NCBI GenBank assembly: GCA_937896295.1
Contig: CALBME010000183.1
Span: 1 to 25,293, forward strand
DNA from: an uncultured Micavibrio sp.
Lineage (GTDB): Bacteria > Pseudomonadota > Alphaproteobacteria > Micavibrionales > UBA1664
Direction: 5' to 3'
Length of the DNA stretch: 25,293 bases
Numbering within the stretch: position 1 is the stretch's first letter; every line of letters begins with the position of its first letter. The position numbers and the translations under genes were made by a program. The notes below the pieces were generated by a model. The model ran no database searches. It was not told where the DNA came from and saw nothing but the letters and a program-made list of their open reading frames with translations. Positions 7,278 through 14,487 of this stretch are shown one piece after another.

Positions 7278-7395
7278 ATTCAACATGAAACGCTTTGGCG
7301 ATTCTTTCGGTCGCGTCGACCGGCGTGACCATGATACGCGTCCGGCGTCTGCGCCCAAGAAAAAGGGCCGCCCGGCGCCACGGCCCTCGTTTTAA
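7267..7395 (+). CDS. Possible small basic protein, 42 residues
   Basis: An ORF beginning with ATG inside the end of the preceding gene (11-base overlap). It encodes a very basic peptide, MKHKFNMKRFGDSFGR followed by a Lys/Pro/Arg-rich tail (APKKKGRPAPRP). A second in-frame ATG lies at codon 7. The last dozen codons coincide with a GC hairpin that looks like the terminator of the converging minus-strand operon, so the basic tail could simply be a by-product of that hairpin. The overlap with the upstream stop favours coupled translation. Evidence is weak either way. Confidence 0.35.
   Translation: MKHKFNMKRFGDSFGRVDRRDHDTRPASAPKKKGRPAPRPSF
7361..7395. terminator. Intrinsic terminator, probably bidirectional
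   Basis: The stem arms are GGGCCG (7365-7370) and CGGCCC (7381-7386) with a 10-base loop. On the minus strand the hairpin is followed by TTTTTCTT, a good terminator for the kinase/regulator operon that ends at 7409. On the plus strand it is followed by TCGTTTT, a weaker tail. It lies inside the 3' end of the possible 42-residue ORF. Confidence 0.65.
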
Positions 7396-7408
7396 AATAT
7401 AATTCGTT

Positions 7409-7885
7409 TTATGCGGTCGCCGCGGTGGGCAGATCCGCCTGCGGCGTCATCGCCCTTACCGGGAATTCGTTGATGTTGCAGTAAAAGCGCAGCAGATCGA
7501 TAAATTCAGTCAAATTTTCTTTCATGAAATAACCGGCAGCATTCAGTGTCTGCGCGTATATTTTGTCGTCCTTGCGACCCGAGGTCGTCAGCATGAACGC
7601 GATATTGTGCGACAGGTTTTTGTCGTTGCGCACCTCTTTCAGGAACTCAAGGCCATTCATGCGCGGCATATTGATATCGACCAGCATGACGCAGGGCTGC
7701 GGCAGTGAACGGTAGCCGTTCTTTCCGCGAAGCATGTCCAGTGCCTCCTCTCCATCGGTTGCGACATGCAGAATATTCTGGTCCATGCCGGACCGGCGCA
7801 GCGCGCGGCGTACCGCTTCGATATCGACCTCGTCGTCCTCGATCAGCAAAAGATGTAAAGGGTCAGGAATGACTGATGCGCTCAT
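7409..7885 (-). CDS. Single-domain response regulator (Rcp1-like receiver)
   Basis: A 158-residue receiver domain with no output domain. The acidic pocket is Glu16-Asp17-Asp18 (LLIEDDEVD), the phosphoacceptor is Asp70 in VMLVDINMPRMNG, the switch residues are near Thr100-Thr101 (MLTTSG), and the conserved lysine is Lys122 (GYFMKE). The LLIEDDEVD start and the LVDINMPRMNGLEFL core resemble the Rcp1/phytochrome-associated receiver group, which carries phosphate to other proteins. Its ATG overlaps the stop of the histidine kinase gene by four bases (ATGA), so kinase and regulator are made together. The output is unknown: it may act by protein contact or in a phosphorelay. Confidence 0.93.
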   Translation of the reverse strand: MSASVIPDPLHLLLIEDDEVDIEAVRRALRRSGMDQNILHVATDGEEALDMLRGKNGYRSLPQPCVMLVDINMPRMNGLEFLKEVRNDKNLSHNIAFMLTTSGRKDDKIYAQTLNAAGYFMKENLTEFIDLLRFYCNINEFPVRAMTPQADLPTAATA

Positions 7886-9123
7886 GTCAACACTCCGCTC
7901 ATTGATTTGGGCCAGGTAAACTTAAAAACGCTGCCTCTTTCGCCGCTGGATTCCACATCAATGGACCCGCCGTTGACTTCCAGCATCTTGCGGACAAAGG
8001 TCAGTCCCATACCGTTGCCGCTATGTTGTGATTTGGGCTTCAGGGTCTGGAACATATCAAATATCTTGCCGTGATATTCGGGTGCTATGCCGGGGCCATC
8101 ATCGGTAATGGTGAAGATGTAGTCCGTCTCATCCTGTGTGCATTCGATAAGAATTCTTCCTTGTTCCCTGTCATGGTGCTTGATGGCGTTGCCGATCAGG
8201 TTGGCAAAAACCAGTTTCAGGGGCATCGCCGGCAGGTGTTCCGGAAGCGGATCTTTTATTTCCACCGCAAAATGTACAGGCATATCCAGGAGTGCTATGG
8301 CGTTTTCAACCAGTTCACGTCCGGAAATATGTTCAATTTTTCCGGAGTCCAGTTTTCGGTCAATCTGGGCATAGGACAGGATATCATCGAGCAGGCCGTT
8401 CATGCGGCGCACGCGTTGACGCAGGGTCAGCATGTGCTGCCGGCTTTCGGCCTTCATCTGAAGACCGGCATCTTCCTCGATCCATTCGCAAAGATGATCG
8501 ATGGACCGCAGGGGCGATTTCAGATCATGCGAGGCGATCCACGCAAAACGGTTCAGTTCCTCGTTGGAGGATTCGAGGGCAACGACCTTTTTCTGCAGCT
8601 GGTTATAAAGATCGACGTTTTCCATCGCGACGGCGGTGACGTTGGCGAGCGATTCCAGGATCTTGATTTCTTCCGGCGCCGGGATACGGTGACGGGCCCA
8701 GTAATTGCCGATCGCGCCGATCGGCGAGTCACGGCGAATGGGTACCATCACCAGTGATTTGACGAAGGTGGGGCGATATACGTCTGCGGGAATGCGGGCA
8801 TCGGCGTAAATATCTTCGACGAAAATTGTTTTTCCATTGGTCATGACCCAGCCGCTGATGCATCGCGACATGGGAAAACGCTGGCCTTTCCACAAAGGTT
8901 GAATGGCGTTTTCTTCCGCATAAAAACAATTTTCACCATCACGCAGAACAAATGTGGCACCGTCTGCGCCGGTTAACTCACGCGCCGCGCGCCGCACGAT
9001 GGCCATCACCTCGTTGAGAGAGCGCGCGTAGGAAAGGTCCTGAACCACTTCCACGAAGTGTTCCATGGCATCGACGTACCAATGACTGTGATGCGGGTGT
9101 CTTACCCCTTCAGCAAGCGTCAT
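7882..9123 (-). CDS. GAF-domain soluble histidine kinase
   Basis: A 413-residue sensor kinase without membrane segments. Residues about 20-170 form a GAF-like sensory domain that contains ISGWVMTNGKTIFVEDIY, a typical GAF stretch. A coiled linker follows (about 170-192), then the dimerisation domain with phosphoacceptor His199 in ASHDLKSPLRSI. The ATPase domain has an N-box with Asn308 and Asn312 (NLIGNAIKHHD), G1 DDGPGI (341-346) and G2 GNGMGL (369-374). The FAWIASHDLKSPLR motif is typical of bacteriophytochrome-type kinases, but the chromophore PAS/PHY parts are absent. It is coupled by ATGA overlap to a single-domain receiver, which is its obvious partner. The signal sensed by the GAF domain cannot be told. 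Predicted terminators lie on both sides of this pair. Confidence 0.93.
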   Translation of the reverse strand: MTLAEGVRHPHHSHWYVDAMEHFVEVVQDLSYARSLNEVMAIVRRAARELTGADGATFVLRDGENCFYAEENAIQPLWKGQRFPMSRCISGWVMTNGKTIFVEDIYADARIPADVYRPTFVKSLVMVPIRRDSPIGAIGNYWARHRIPAPEEIKILESLANVTAVAMENVDLYNQLQKKVVALESSNEELNRFAWIASHDLKSPLRSIDHLCEWIEEDAGLQMKAESRQHMLTLRQRVRRMNGLLDDILSYAQIDRKLDSGKIEHISGRELVENAIALLDMPVHFAVEIKDPLPEHLPAMPLKLVFANLIGNAIKHHDREQGRILIECTQDETDYIFTITDDGPGIAPEYHGKIFDMFQTLKPKSQHSGNGMGLTFVRKMLEVNGGSIDVESSGERGSVFKFTWPKSMSGVLT

Positions 9124-9172
9124 TCGTTAACCCATAAAAACAGGACCCCGTCTTTTTCAACTGGCCCATTAT

Positions 9173-9202
9173 CTTTAAAAATCAATGCGGAACTCCGCCA
9201 TT
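9173..9202 (-). terminator. Probable intrinsic terminator downstream of rapZ
   Basis: Arms AATGCGG (9184-9190) and CCGCCATT (9195-9202, with one unpaired base) form a hairpin with a 4-base loop. Read on the minus strand it is followed by GATTTTTAAA. It lies about 65 bases past the rapZ stop and before the kinase gene, so it would separate the chv/rapZ block from the GAF kinase operon. The stem is imperfect. Confidence 0.45.
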
Positions 9203-9267
9203 GTTCTTTAGTATACCGAAAACGGGTTGTTTCCGGGTTACGAATACCTGCGCATTCAGTTCAAATT

Positions 9268-10146
9268 TTACTGATCGATGTCGCGGTGACGGATGGAGAC
9301 CGGGTGCCCCAGAGACTTGATTTTTCTGGCTAATTTTTCTGCCACGCACACGGATCGATGCCGGCCACCGGTACAGCCCACCGCAAGTGTGAAATAAAAT
9401 TTCCCTTCCTGCGAATAACGCGGCAGCAGTAAATTCAAAAGCGCTTCGCTGTTGCCGATGAAGCCGGCAAAGTCCGGATCTTCTGTAACGTAATCGGTCA
9501 CGGCTTTTTCAAGACCGGTTTTTTCCTTTAAGGCCTGTATCCAGTGCGGGTTTCGTAAAAACCGGACATCCAGAACCATGTCGGATTCCCGCGGCACGCC
9601 GTTTTTGAATCCAAACGACATCACTGTCACGGCAAGGCGCCGCTTGTCTTCATCGGGGTGTACCGATGCTTCCAGCGTGCGGCGCAGGTCGTGAATGGAC
9701 AGATCCGACGTATCGACCAGAAGGTCGGCAGCATCCATCAGGGGTTTGAGCAGGTTGCGTTCCTGACGGATACCGTCGAGCACGGGCCGGTCCTTGGCCA
9801 GCGGATGGCCACGCCGCGTTTCCGAGAAACGTTTTTGCAAGACCATGTTACCGGCGCCGATAAAGACGAGCAGGGCTGCGTGCTTTTTGGCAGCCGTGAT
9901 GACGGATTTCGGTGAAAAGCCGCGCGCACGCGTATCAAGGCCCAGCGCGATGGGTGCGTTTTCGTAGCCCTTCTGGGCAACCAGTGGTCCAACGAAGTCG
10001 AGGGGGATGTTGTCAAAGACCTCGTACCCCATGTCTTCAAAAATCTTCAGAGCGCTGGAAATGCCGGCACCGGACAGACCGGTGACAAAGACGATTTTGC
10101 GTCTGGCTTTTGTGTTGGTCTTTTTGGTTTTTTTAGCCGAGGGCAT
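9268..10146 (-). CDS. rapZ: RapZ/YvcJ family protein with altered P-loop
   Basis: RapZ-family proteins bind nucleotides and, in enterobacteria, act as RNA adaptors that control GlmS via sRNA; the alphaproteobacterial role is less clear. The 292-residue length is normal. Family signatures are DMGYEVFDNIPL (38-49), SETRRGHPL (108-116), SFGFKNGVPRESDMVLDVRF (177-196) and GCTGGRHRSV (257-266), the C-terminal RNA/phosphate-binding motif. The P-loop reads GLSGAGIS, where relatives have Lys before Ser: residue 29 is Ile (ATT at 10060-10062). I chose the ATG at 10146 because the frame upstream has no similarity and lies within chvG; the gene overlaps the chvG stop by 14 bases. In many alphaproteobacteria hprK lies between chvG and rapZ; here it does not. 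The lysine-rich N-terminus is unusual. Confidence 0.93.
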   Translation of the reverse strand: MPSAKKTKKTNTKARRKIVFVTGLSGAGISSALKIFEDMGYEVFDNIPLDFVGPLVAQKGYENAPIALGLDTRARGFSPKSVITAAKKHAALLVFIGAGNMVLQKRFSETRRGHPLAKDRPVLDGIRQERNLLKPLMDAADLLVDTSDLSIHDLRRTLEASVHPDEDKRRLAVTVMSFGFKNGVPRESDMVLDVRFLRNPHWIQALKEKTGLEKAVTDYVTEDPDFAGFIGNSEALLNLLLPRYSQEGKFYFTLAVGCTGGRHRSVCVAEKLARKIKSLGHPVSIRHRDIDQ

Positions 10147-11848
10147 GCAACACAACCGTAAAGCGTGCGCCTTTGCGGGCGCCGGTTTCATCGATGATAT
10201 TTTCAGCATAGATGGCGCCGCGATGCGCGTCCACGATCTGCTTGGCAATAGACAGGCCAAGGCCGGAGTGACGGCCAAAGGCTTCGCCTTCCGGACGTTC
10301 GGAATAAAAGCGGTCAAAAATGGCGGACAGCTTGCCGTCCGGAATGCCGGGGCCCGCATCTTCCACCATGACTTTCCACTGGCGGCGGGCATCGTCACGG
10401 ACGGCGCGAATGGTCACGGGCGCATCATCAGGGGAAAATGAACGCGCGTTGTCGATCAGGTTGCGGAAAACCTGGGCCAGACGCTCCTCGATCCCCTGTA
10501 CGATCATGACGATCTCAGGCGCTGGCAGTTCAAGCTTGACCAGATGATTGCCATGGCCGTCGCGCAGTCGCTGAAGCGGCTCGACGTAAGAATCCGCCAT
10601 CTGCGTCAGCAGTGGCCGCAGGTCGACTAGGCCAAGATCCTCGCGGCTTAGTTCGGCGTCCAGACGCGAGGCGCCGGAAATATCGCTGATCAGGCGGTCG
10701 AGGCGCTGGATGTCATGCATGATGATGTTCATCAGCTTGTCGCGATCAGCCTTTTCCTTGACCAGTTGCACGGTTTCGATGGCGCTGCGCAGGGAGGTGA
10801 GCGGATTTTTCAGTTCGTGCGCGACATCGGCAGCAAAGCGTTCGATGGAATCCATGCGCGTGGCCAGTGCCGTGGTCATTTCGCGCAAGGCGCGCGAAAG
10901 ATCACCGATTTCATCGCGGCGTTCCGAAAGGTCGGGAATTTCCGCCTGCCGGTTGCCGCGGCGGACCGAGTCAGCGGCGCGGGACAGGCGGCGCAGGGGG
11001 CGGGCAATGCCCGCTGCCAGATAGAAGGACAGAATGAACGTAAAGCCCAGTGCGAGGACGAACAGCTTGATGATGTCCATTTTCATCTGGCGGATGGAAT
11101 CGGCAATCGCCGTGCCGTCACGGGTGACGTAAACGACCCCCAGCACCTGCTTCAGGTGCTGAATAGGTACGGCGGCCGAGAGAATGATGTCGTGGCGTCC
11201 GTCGCTGCTCCATGCGGTGGAGGACGGGCGGCCCTCCAGCGCCTCGCGCACGTCGGGGTAAAATTCACCGCGGCGGCGGAGGCGGGGGCCGGTGTTTTCC
11301 GGGTAGGGTTTCAGACGCAGGCCGGAGGGCAGAAGATCGATAAAATGATCGCCGATGCTGCGTCCTGCGCTTTTGACACCGTTGCTCAGGATCATCGGGG
11401 CAAGGCGCTGCTGGCGGATGATACCGCCTGCGCCCGAGAGAATGTCGGAATCACCGGCGATGCGGCCCTGGTCGTCGTAGACGCGGATCCGGTTGATGGT
11501 GGTTTCACCCAGACGGCGCACCATGCTGCGTGTCCGTTCGCGCGAGAGGGAATCGCGCACCATCGTTCCCATGGCAGGGTCGGGTGCGGTGATGAGTGAT
11601 GAATAACGCGCGGCTTCCGCGACGGCGCCCGCATAAATCTGGGCCTGACGTTCCATGGAATCCAGTTCGCCGGCGATCAGTTCGGACTGGTAGCGGCTGA
11701 TATACAAAAGACCGAATGCCAGAACGATCAGCGCCATGACGTTGACGGCGAAGATGCGCAAAGACAGGCGGCTGACCCAGCGGCGGCGCGGCGGCACGCG
11801 GATCAGACGGCGCAGGTTTTGCAGCAGCGCGTCATAACGAACGTTCAT
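10133..11848 (-). CDS. chvG: ChvG-like sensor histidine kinase
   Basis: A 571-residue membrane kinase of the ChvG/ExoS type, which senses acid or envelope stress in alphaproteobacteria. Its plan: a basic N-terminus, TM1 (about 32-52), a periplasmic sensory region (about 53-257), TM2 (about 258-280), and HAMP (about 280-333). The dimerisation domain has His344 in ERFAADVAHELKNPLTSLRS, a strongly ChvG-like signature. The ATPase domain has NLIDNA (463-468), DAGPGI (497-502) and HSGLGL (527-532). The gene follows the chvI-like regulator by 41 bases and overlaps rapZ. Assignment to ChvG rests on the DHp signature and the neighbouring regulator; the periplasmic domain is variable in the family. Confidence 0.9.
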   Translation of the reverse strand: MNVRYDALLQNLRRLIRVPPRRRWVSRLSLRIFAVNVMALIVLAFGLLYISRYQSELIAGELDSMERQAQIYAGAVAEAARYSSLITAPDPAMGTMVRDSLSRERTRSMVRRLGETTINRIRVYDDQGRIAGDSDILSGAGGIIRQQRLAPMILSNGVKSAGRSIGDHFIDLLPSGLRLKPYPENTGPRLRRRGEFYPDVREALEGRPSSTAWSSDGRHDIILSAAVPIQHLKQVLGVVYVTRDGTAIADSIRQMKMDIIKLFVLALGFTFILSFYLAAGIARPLRRLSRAADSVRRGNRQAEIPDLSERRDEIGDLSRALREMTTALATRMDSIERFAADVAHELKNPLTSLRSAIETVQLVKEKADRDKLMNIIMHDIQRLDRLISDISGASRLDAELSREDLGLVDLRPLLTQMADSYVEPLQRLRDGHGNHLVKLELPAPEIVMIVQGIEERLAQVFRNLIDNARSFSPDDAPVTIRAVRDDARRQWKVMVEDAGPGIPDGKLSAIFDRFYSERPEGEAFGRHSGLGLSIAKQIVDAHRGAIYAENIIDETGARKGARFTVVLHALG

Positions 11849-11867
11849 GAAGGTAAATTAGCGGTTA

Positions 11868-11888
11868 TGCGCGGGTTACGCACGCGCA
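11868..11888 (-). promoter_or_regulatory. GC hairpin in the chvI-chvG spacer
   Basis: A 6-bp stem (TGCGCG at 11868-11873 with CGCGCA at 11883-11888) and 9-base loop occupy half of the 41-base gap between the regulator and kinase genes. No T-run follows, so it is not a normal terminator. It might affect relative expression of the two genes or stabilise the upstream message. Confidence 0.25.
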
Positions 11889-11889
11889 A

Positions 11890-12603
11890 TTATTCCTTAT
11901 AGCGGTAACCAACGCCGTAAACGGTTTCGATATGGTCGAAATCGTCGTCGATCACCTTGAACTTTTTACGGATGCGTTTGACGTGGGAATCGATGGTGCG
12001 GTCGTCGACGTAAATCGTCTCGCCGTAAGCCTGATCCATCAATGCGTCGCGGTTTTTGACATGGCCCGGGCGCGTCGCCAGTGCCTTGACCAGCAGGTAT
12101 TCGGTCACGGTCAGGGGCACTTCCATGCCCTTCCAGGTGCAGAGGTGCCGTTCGTCGTCGAGCAGGAGCTCGCCGCGCTTGAGGATCTTTGCTGCGTTAC
12201 CGGCGTCGGGTCCTTCCGCGCGCAGGGCTTCGCGGCGCAGGATCGCGCGGATGCGTTCAATCAGCAGTCGTTGCGAGAAAGGTTTGGTGATGTAGTCGTC
12301 CGCACCCATCTTGAAGCCGAGCAGCTGGTCGATTTCATCGTCCTTGGATGTCAGGAAGATGACCGGCATCTGCGAGGTTTCGCGCAGTTTGGTCAGTACC
12401 TCCATGCCGTCCATGCGGGGCATCTTGATGTCGAGAACGGCAAGGTCGGCAGGTGCAGCCTGCAAACCTTTCAGCGCGGATTCGCCTTCGTTGTAGGTTT
12501 TGACCTCGAAGCCTTCCGCCTCCAGCGCCATGGTGACGGAGGTCAGAATATTTTTGTCGTCATCGACAAGCACGATTTTTGCTGCGGTCATGTCATTCCT
12601 CAT
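11890..12603 (-). CDS. chvI: ChvI-like OmpR-family response regulator
   Basis: A 237-residue regulator partnered with the ChvG-like kinase. The receiver has the acidic pocket Asp14-Asp15-Asp16 (VLVDDDKNIL), phosphoacceptor Asp58 (AVLDIKMPRMDGM), Thr85 and Lys107 (GADDYITKPFS). The winged-helix DNA-binding domain (about 140-237) ends DDRTIDSHVKRIRKKFKV and ETVYGVGYRYKE, which is characteristic of ChvI. In relatives it controls genes for envelope polysaccharide, acid response and virulence or symbiosis. It is the first gene of the chvI-chvG-rapZ unit and lies 54 bases from a second ChvI-like regulator. The start may be the ATG at 12603 or the in-frame ATG at 12591. Confidence 0.93.
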   Translation of the reverse strand: MRNDMTAAKIVLVDDDKNILTSVTMALEAEGFEVKTYNEGESALKGLQAAPADLAVLDIKMPRMDGMEVLTKLRETSQMPVIFLTSKDDEIDQLLGFKMGADDYITKPFSQRLLIERIRAILRREALRAEGPDAGNAAKILKRGELLLDDERHLCTWKGMEVPLTVTEYLLVKALATRPGHVKNRDALMDQAYGETIYVDDRTIDSHVKRIRKKFKVIDDDFDHIETVYGVGYRYKE

Positions 12604-12657
12604 TTTATGGGATTTACTATAGGGCCGCTATGTGACTGAAAAAAGGCCTTATCCGCG

Positions 12658-13443
12658 CTAAATTGGGGCGCCGGGACGGTATTTCCCGCCCGAGGACGGG
12701 GTGGACGCAGCGATGCCTTGCGTATTCTCCCGGATCAGGCGGTATCCCTGTCCGTAGACGGCCAGAATGGCATCGAAGGCGGGATCAACTTTTTTGAATT
12801 TCCGGCGGATGCGTTTGATATGCGTATCAATCGAGCGCTCGTCATAGTGCGCGTGGTTGCTGTGGTGAATGTCGGCCAGCTGTTTGCGGGTCAGCACGCG
12901 GCCGGATGCGTTGGCGAGCGCCGTGAGAATCTCGTATTCCCCCATGGTCAGCAGCACGGCGCGGCCTTTCCATTCACATGCGAATTTCTCCGGTATCAGG
13001 GTCATGTCGCCACATTGTATGGTCTTGCTGACGGCATGATGAAAATCGCCGGATGCACGTCTTTTGTCGGTGCGTTTGAGAAAATTGGTCAGGCGTCCGG
13101 CCAGAACGCGCCCGCTGGCCGTGTCGCGAAGGTAATCATCGGCGCCGGCTTCCAGCACCAGAATCTCGTTTTCGCCGCATGGGCCAAAACCGATGACGGG
13201 TGCGCCCGCCTTGTCACGCAGGTGACTTACGGTCTCGTTCAGGGCTGGATGCTGCGCGGTGACGGCAAAAATAACCGCCAGCGGTCTTTCGCTGTTAAGC
13301 ACGGGAAGCGCGCATGAAAGGTTTGGAAAGCTGCGGTAGTCCATGACGCGGTCCATTTCGGTCTTGAGTGCGCTCTCAAGGTCGTTGCGGGCGTGTCTGT
13401 CGGGGTGGATGATGAAAATCTGTTCGGCGGTCATGCGCCACAT
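12658..13443 (-). CDS. Atypical ChvI-like response regulator with a degenerate receiver
   Basis: A 261-residue paralogue of the neighbouring ChvI-like protein. The DNA-binding domain (about 145-237) is plainly OmpR/ChvI type: YDERSIDTHIKRIRRKFKKV and AVYGQGYRL match the neighbour's recognition region. The receiver is degenerate. The acidic pocket reads IIHPD instead of LVDDD, and the phosphoacceptor aspartate is Phe59 (PLAVIFAVTAQHP aligned with LAVLDIKMP; codon TTT at 13267-13269). The conserved lysine is also missing (GADDYLRD where ChvI has GADDYITK). Phosphorylation control is therefore unlikely. The C-terminal tail (from about 240) is Ser/Pro/Gly-rich. The start may be the ATG at 13443 or the in-frame ATG at 13434. 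It could bind the same sites as ChvI or dimerise with it; that is inference. Confidence 0.85.
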   Translation of the reverse strand: MWRMTAEQIFIIHPDRHARNDLESALKTEMDRVMDYRSFPNLSCALPVLNSERPLAVIFAVTAQHPALNETVSHLRDKAGAPVIGFGPCGENEILVLEAGADDYLRDTASGRVLAGRLTNFLKRTDKRRASGDFHHAVSKTIQCGDMTLIPEKFACEWKGRAVLLTMGEYEILTALANASGRVLTRKQLADIHHSNHAHYDERSIDTHIKRIRRKFKKVDPAFDAILAVYGQGYRLIRENTQGIAASTPSSGGKYRPGAPI

Positions 13444-13493
13444 TTACAGAATACGGTGCTGATCCTGCAACAAATTTGGGGCGTGTTCAGGAA

Positions 13494-13697
13494 TTAATGC
13501 AGGCGCGGCTGGCCCGAACGGGGGCGGGTGACGCGCGGGGTGGCTGAAATATCGGCCTTTACGGCCTTATGAAGCTTCTTGGTTTCAGCCACCAAGTCGA
13601 TGTTCGAGGGTGGCTGTTCGTTGCCCCCGGCTTCCTTGCCGCCCGAATTTGTGCGCGATGTAGCGGATTTCCCGCGCTGTGAGCTCTTCTGCGTCAT
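13494..13697 (-). CDS. Possible small basic protein overlapping the phosphoribosyltransferase gene
   Basis: A 67-residue ORF that overlaps the 3' end of the neighbouring phosphoribosyltransferase-fold gene by about 113 bases in another frame. It is basic and low in complexity at the start (Ser/Gly/Lys-rich). A helix-like stretch follows (NIDLVAETKKLHKAVKADIS), then a Pro/Arg-rich end. The non-overlapping part looks coding-like. It may be a real small gene, or it may be the original C-terminus of the larger protein separated by a frame change. I cannot decide between these. Confidence 0.3.
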   Translation of the reverse strand: MTQKSSQRGKSATSRTNSGGKEAGGNEQPPSNIDLVAETKKLHKAVKADISATPRVTRPRSGQPRLH

Positions 13698-14478
13698 GGC
13701 CTGCGTGCCCTTTGAAAATCGTGTTTAAGCGCGGCAACCCACCGCCAAAGCGTTTGTCCAAGTCTGCCAGATCGGCGGGGGTGGGGGCAAAGGGTATTCC
13801 AACGTCCTTATCCGCGCGTTTACCCATCTGCAGGGGCGAGGTGCCGTCCGCCAGGACGGCCAGCCCAATGACTTCACCGCCCTGTCTTTCAATAAACCCG
13901 CGCAGCGCTGCCATGGTTCCCCCCATGGTCATCACGTCGTCGACCAGGAAGTATTTCTGTCCCTTTTTGACCGGTCCGAAAAAGGCGGCGTCATGGGTCA
14001 GGCGCTCCTCACCGGTCATATCGCGTTTTTTGACCGGGTTGGGGCGCTGGTAAATGTTTTCTTCCACGGCTACGCCGAATTCCTTGGCGATTACGTGCGC
14101 AAAGGTAATGGGCAGAACATTCTTCGCCGTCAGCTGCATCAGCGACGGTGCCACGATCATGCAGTCGGAATCGATCTGTTTTTCGAGTTTTTTGTAAAAG
14201 TCGGTGGGGCGATCCTTGCCGTCATACAGCAGCGATTCGATGATGCGGCGGGCGTAATGGATCTGGTCTTTCTGCGCGACCGGCTTTCCGTTGCGGTCAT
14301 GCCCTTTTTTGGCCTGGGTATAGCCGAACATGTCGTGCAGGCCGCTGTGATCGAATTCCTCGTAGTAGGTCGCAAACGGAACGTGCGAGCACGTGTTGTA
14401 CGCGGTGGCACCCGTGGCCTGATCTTTTTTGATCCAGCTGCTGCGGCAGGAAACAGATTTGGTCCCAGAAATTCCCAT
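13585..14478 (-). CDS. Phosphoribosyltransferase-fold protein of unknown specificity
   Basis: A 297-residue protein with the type I phosphoribosyltransferase PRPP-binding motif YFLVDDVMTMGGTMAALR (about residues 176-193). The hydrophobic strand, two adjacent aspartates and Thr/Gly loop are all intact. It also has NPVKKRDMTGEERL upstream of it, where such enzymes carry a flexible loop. Cysteines lie near residues 11 and 30. It is not one of the common short enzymes (Apt, Hpt, PyrE, Upp): the N-terminal 110 residues do not match those. I used the ATG at 14478 because it has an AGGG purine stretch 8 bases upstream; a GTG at 14487 is in frame. The neighbour on the 5' side is an orphan HipA-like kinase, across an AT-rich spacer. 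Substrate is unknown. Confidence 0.8.
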   Translation of the reverse strand: MGISGTKSVSCRSSWIKKDQATGATAYNTCSHVPFATYYEEFDHSGLHDMFGYTQAKKGHDRNGKPVAQKDQIHYARRIIESLLYDGKDRPTDFYKKLEKQIDSDCMIVAPSLMQLTAKNVLPITFAHVIAKEFGVAVEENIYQRPNPVKKRDMTGEERLTHDAAFFGPVKKGQKYFLVDDVMTMGGTMAALRGFIERQGGEVIGLAVLADGTSPLQMGKRADKDVGIPFAPTPADLADLDKRFGGGLPRLNTIFKGHAGHDAEELTAREIRYIAHKFGRQGSRGQRTATLEHRLGG

Positions 14479-14487
14479 ATTCAACAC

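Noticed and set aside
10147..10398. N-terminal extension of rapZ by 84 residues
   Set aside because: The extension lies inside chvG, shows no similarity to RapZ and has the low-complexity look of an off-frame reading.
12604..12657. Terminator after the atypical regulator gene
   Set aside because: There is a T-run (CCTTTTTT on the minus strand) but no convincing stem directly before it.
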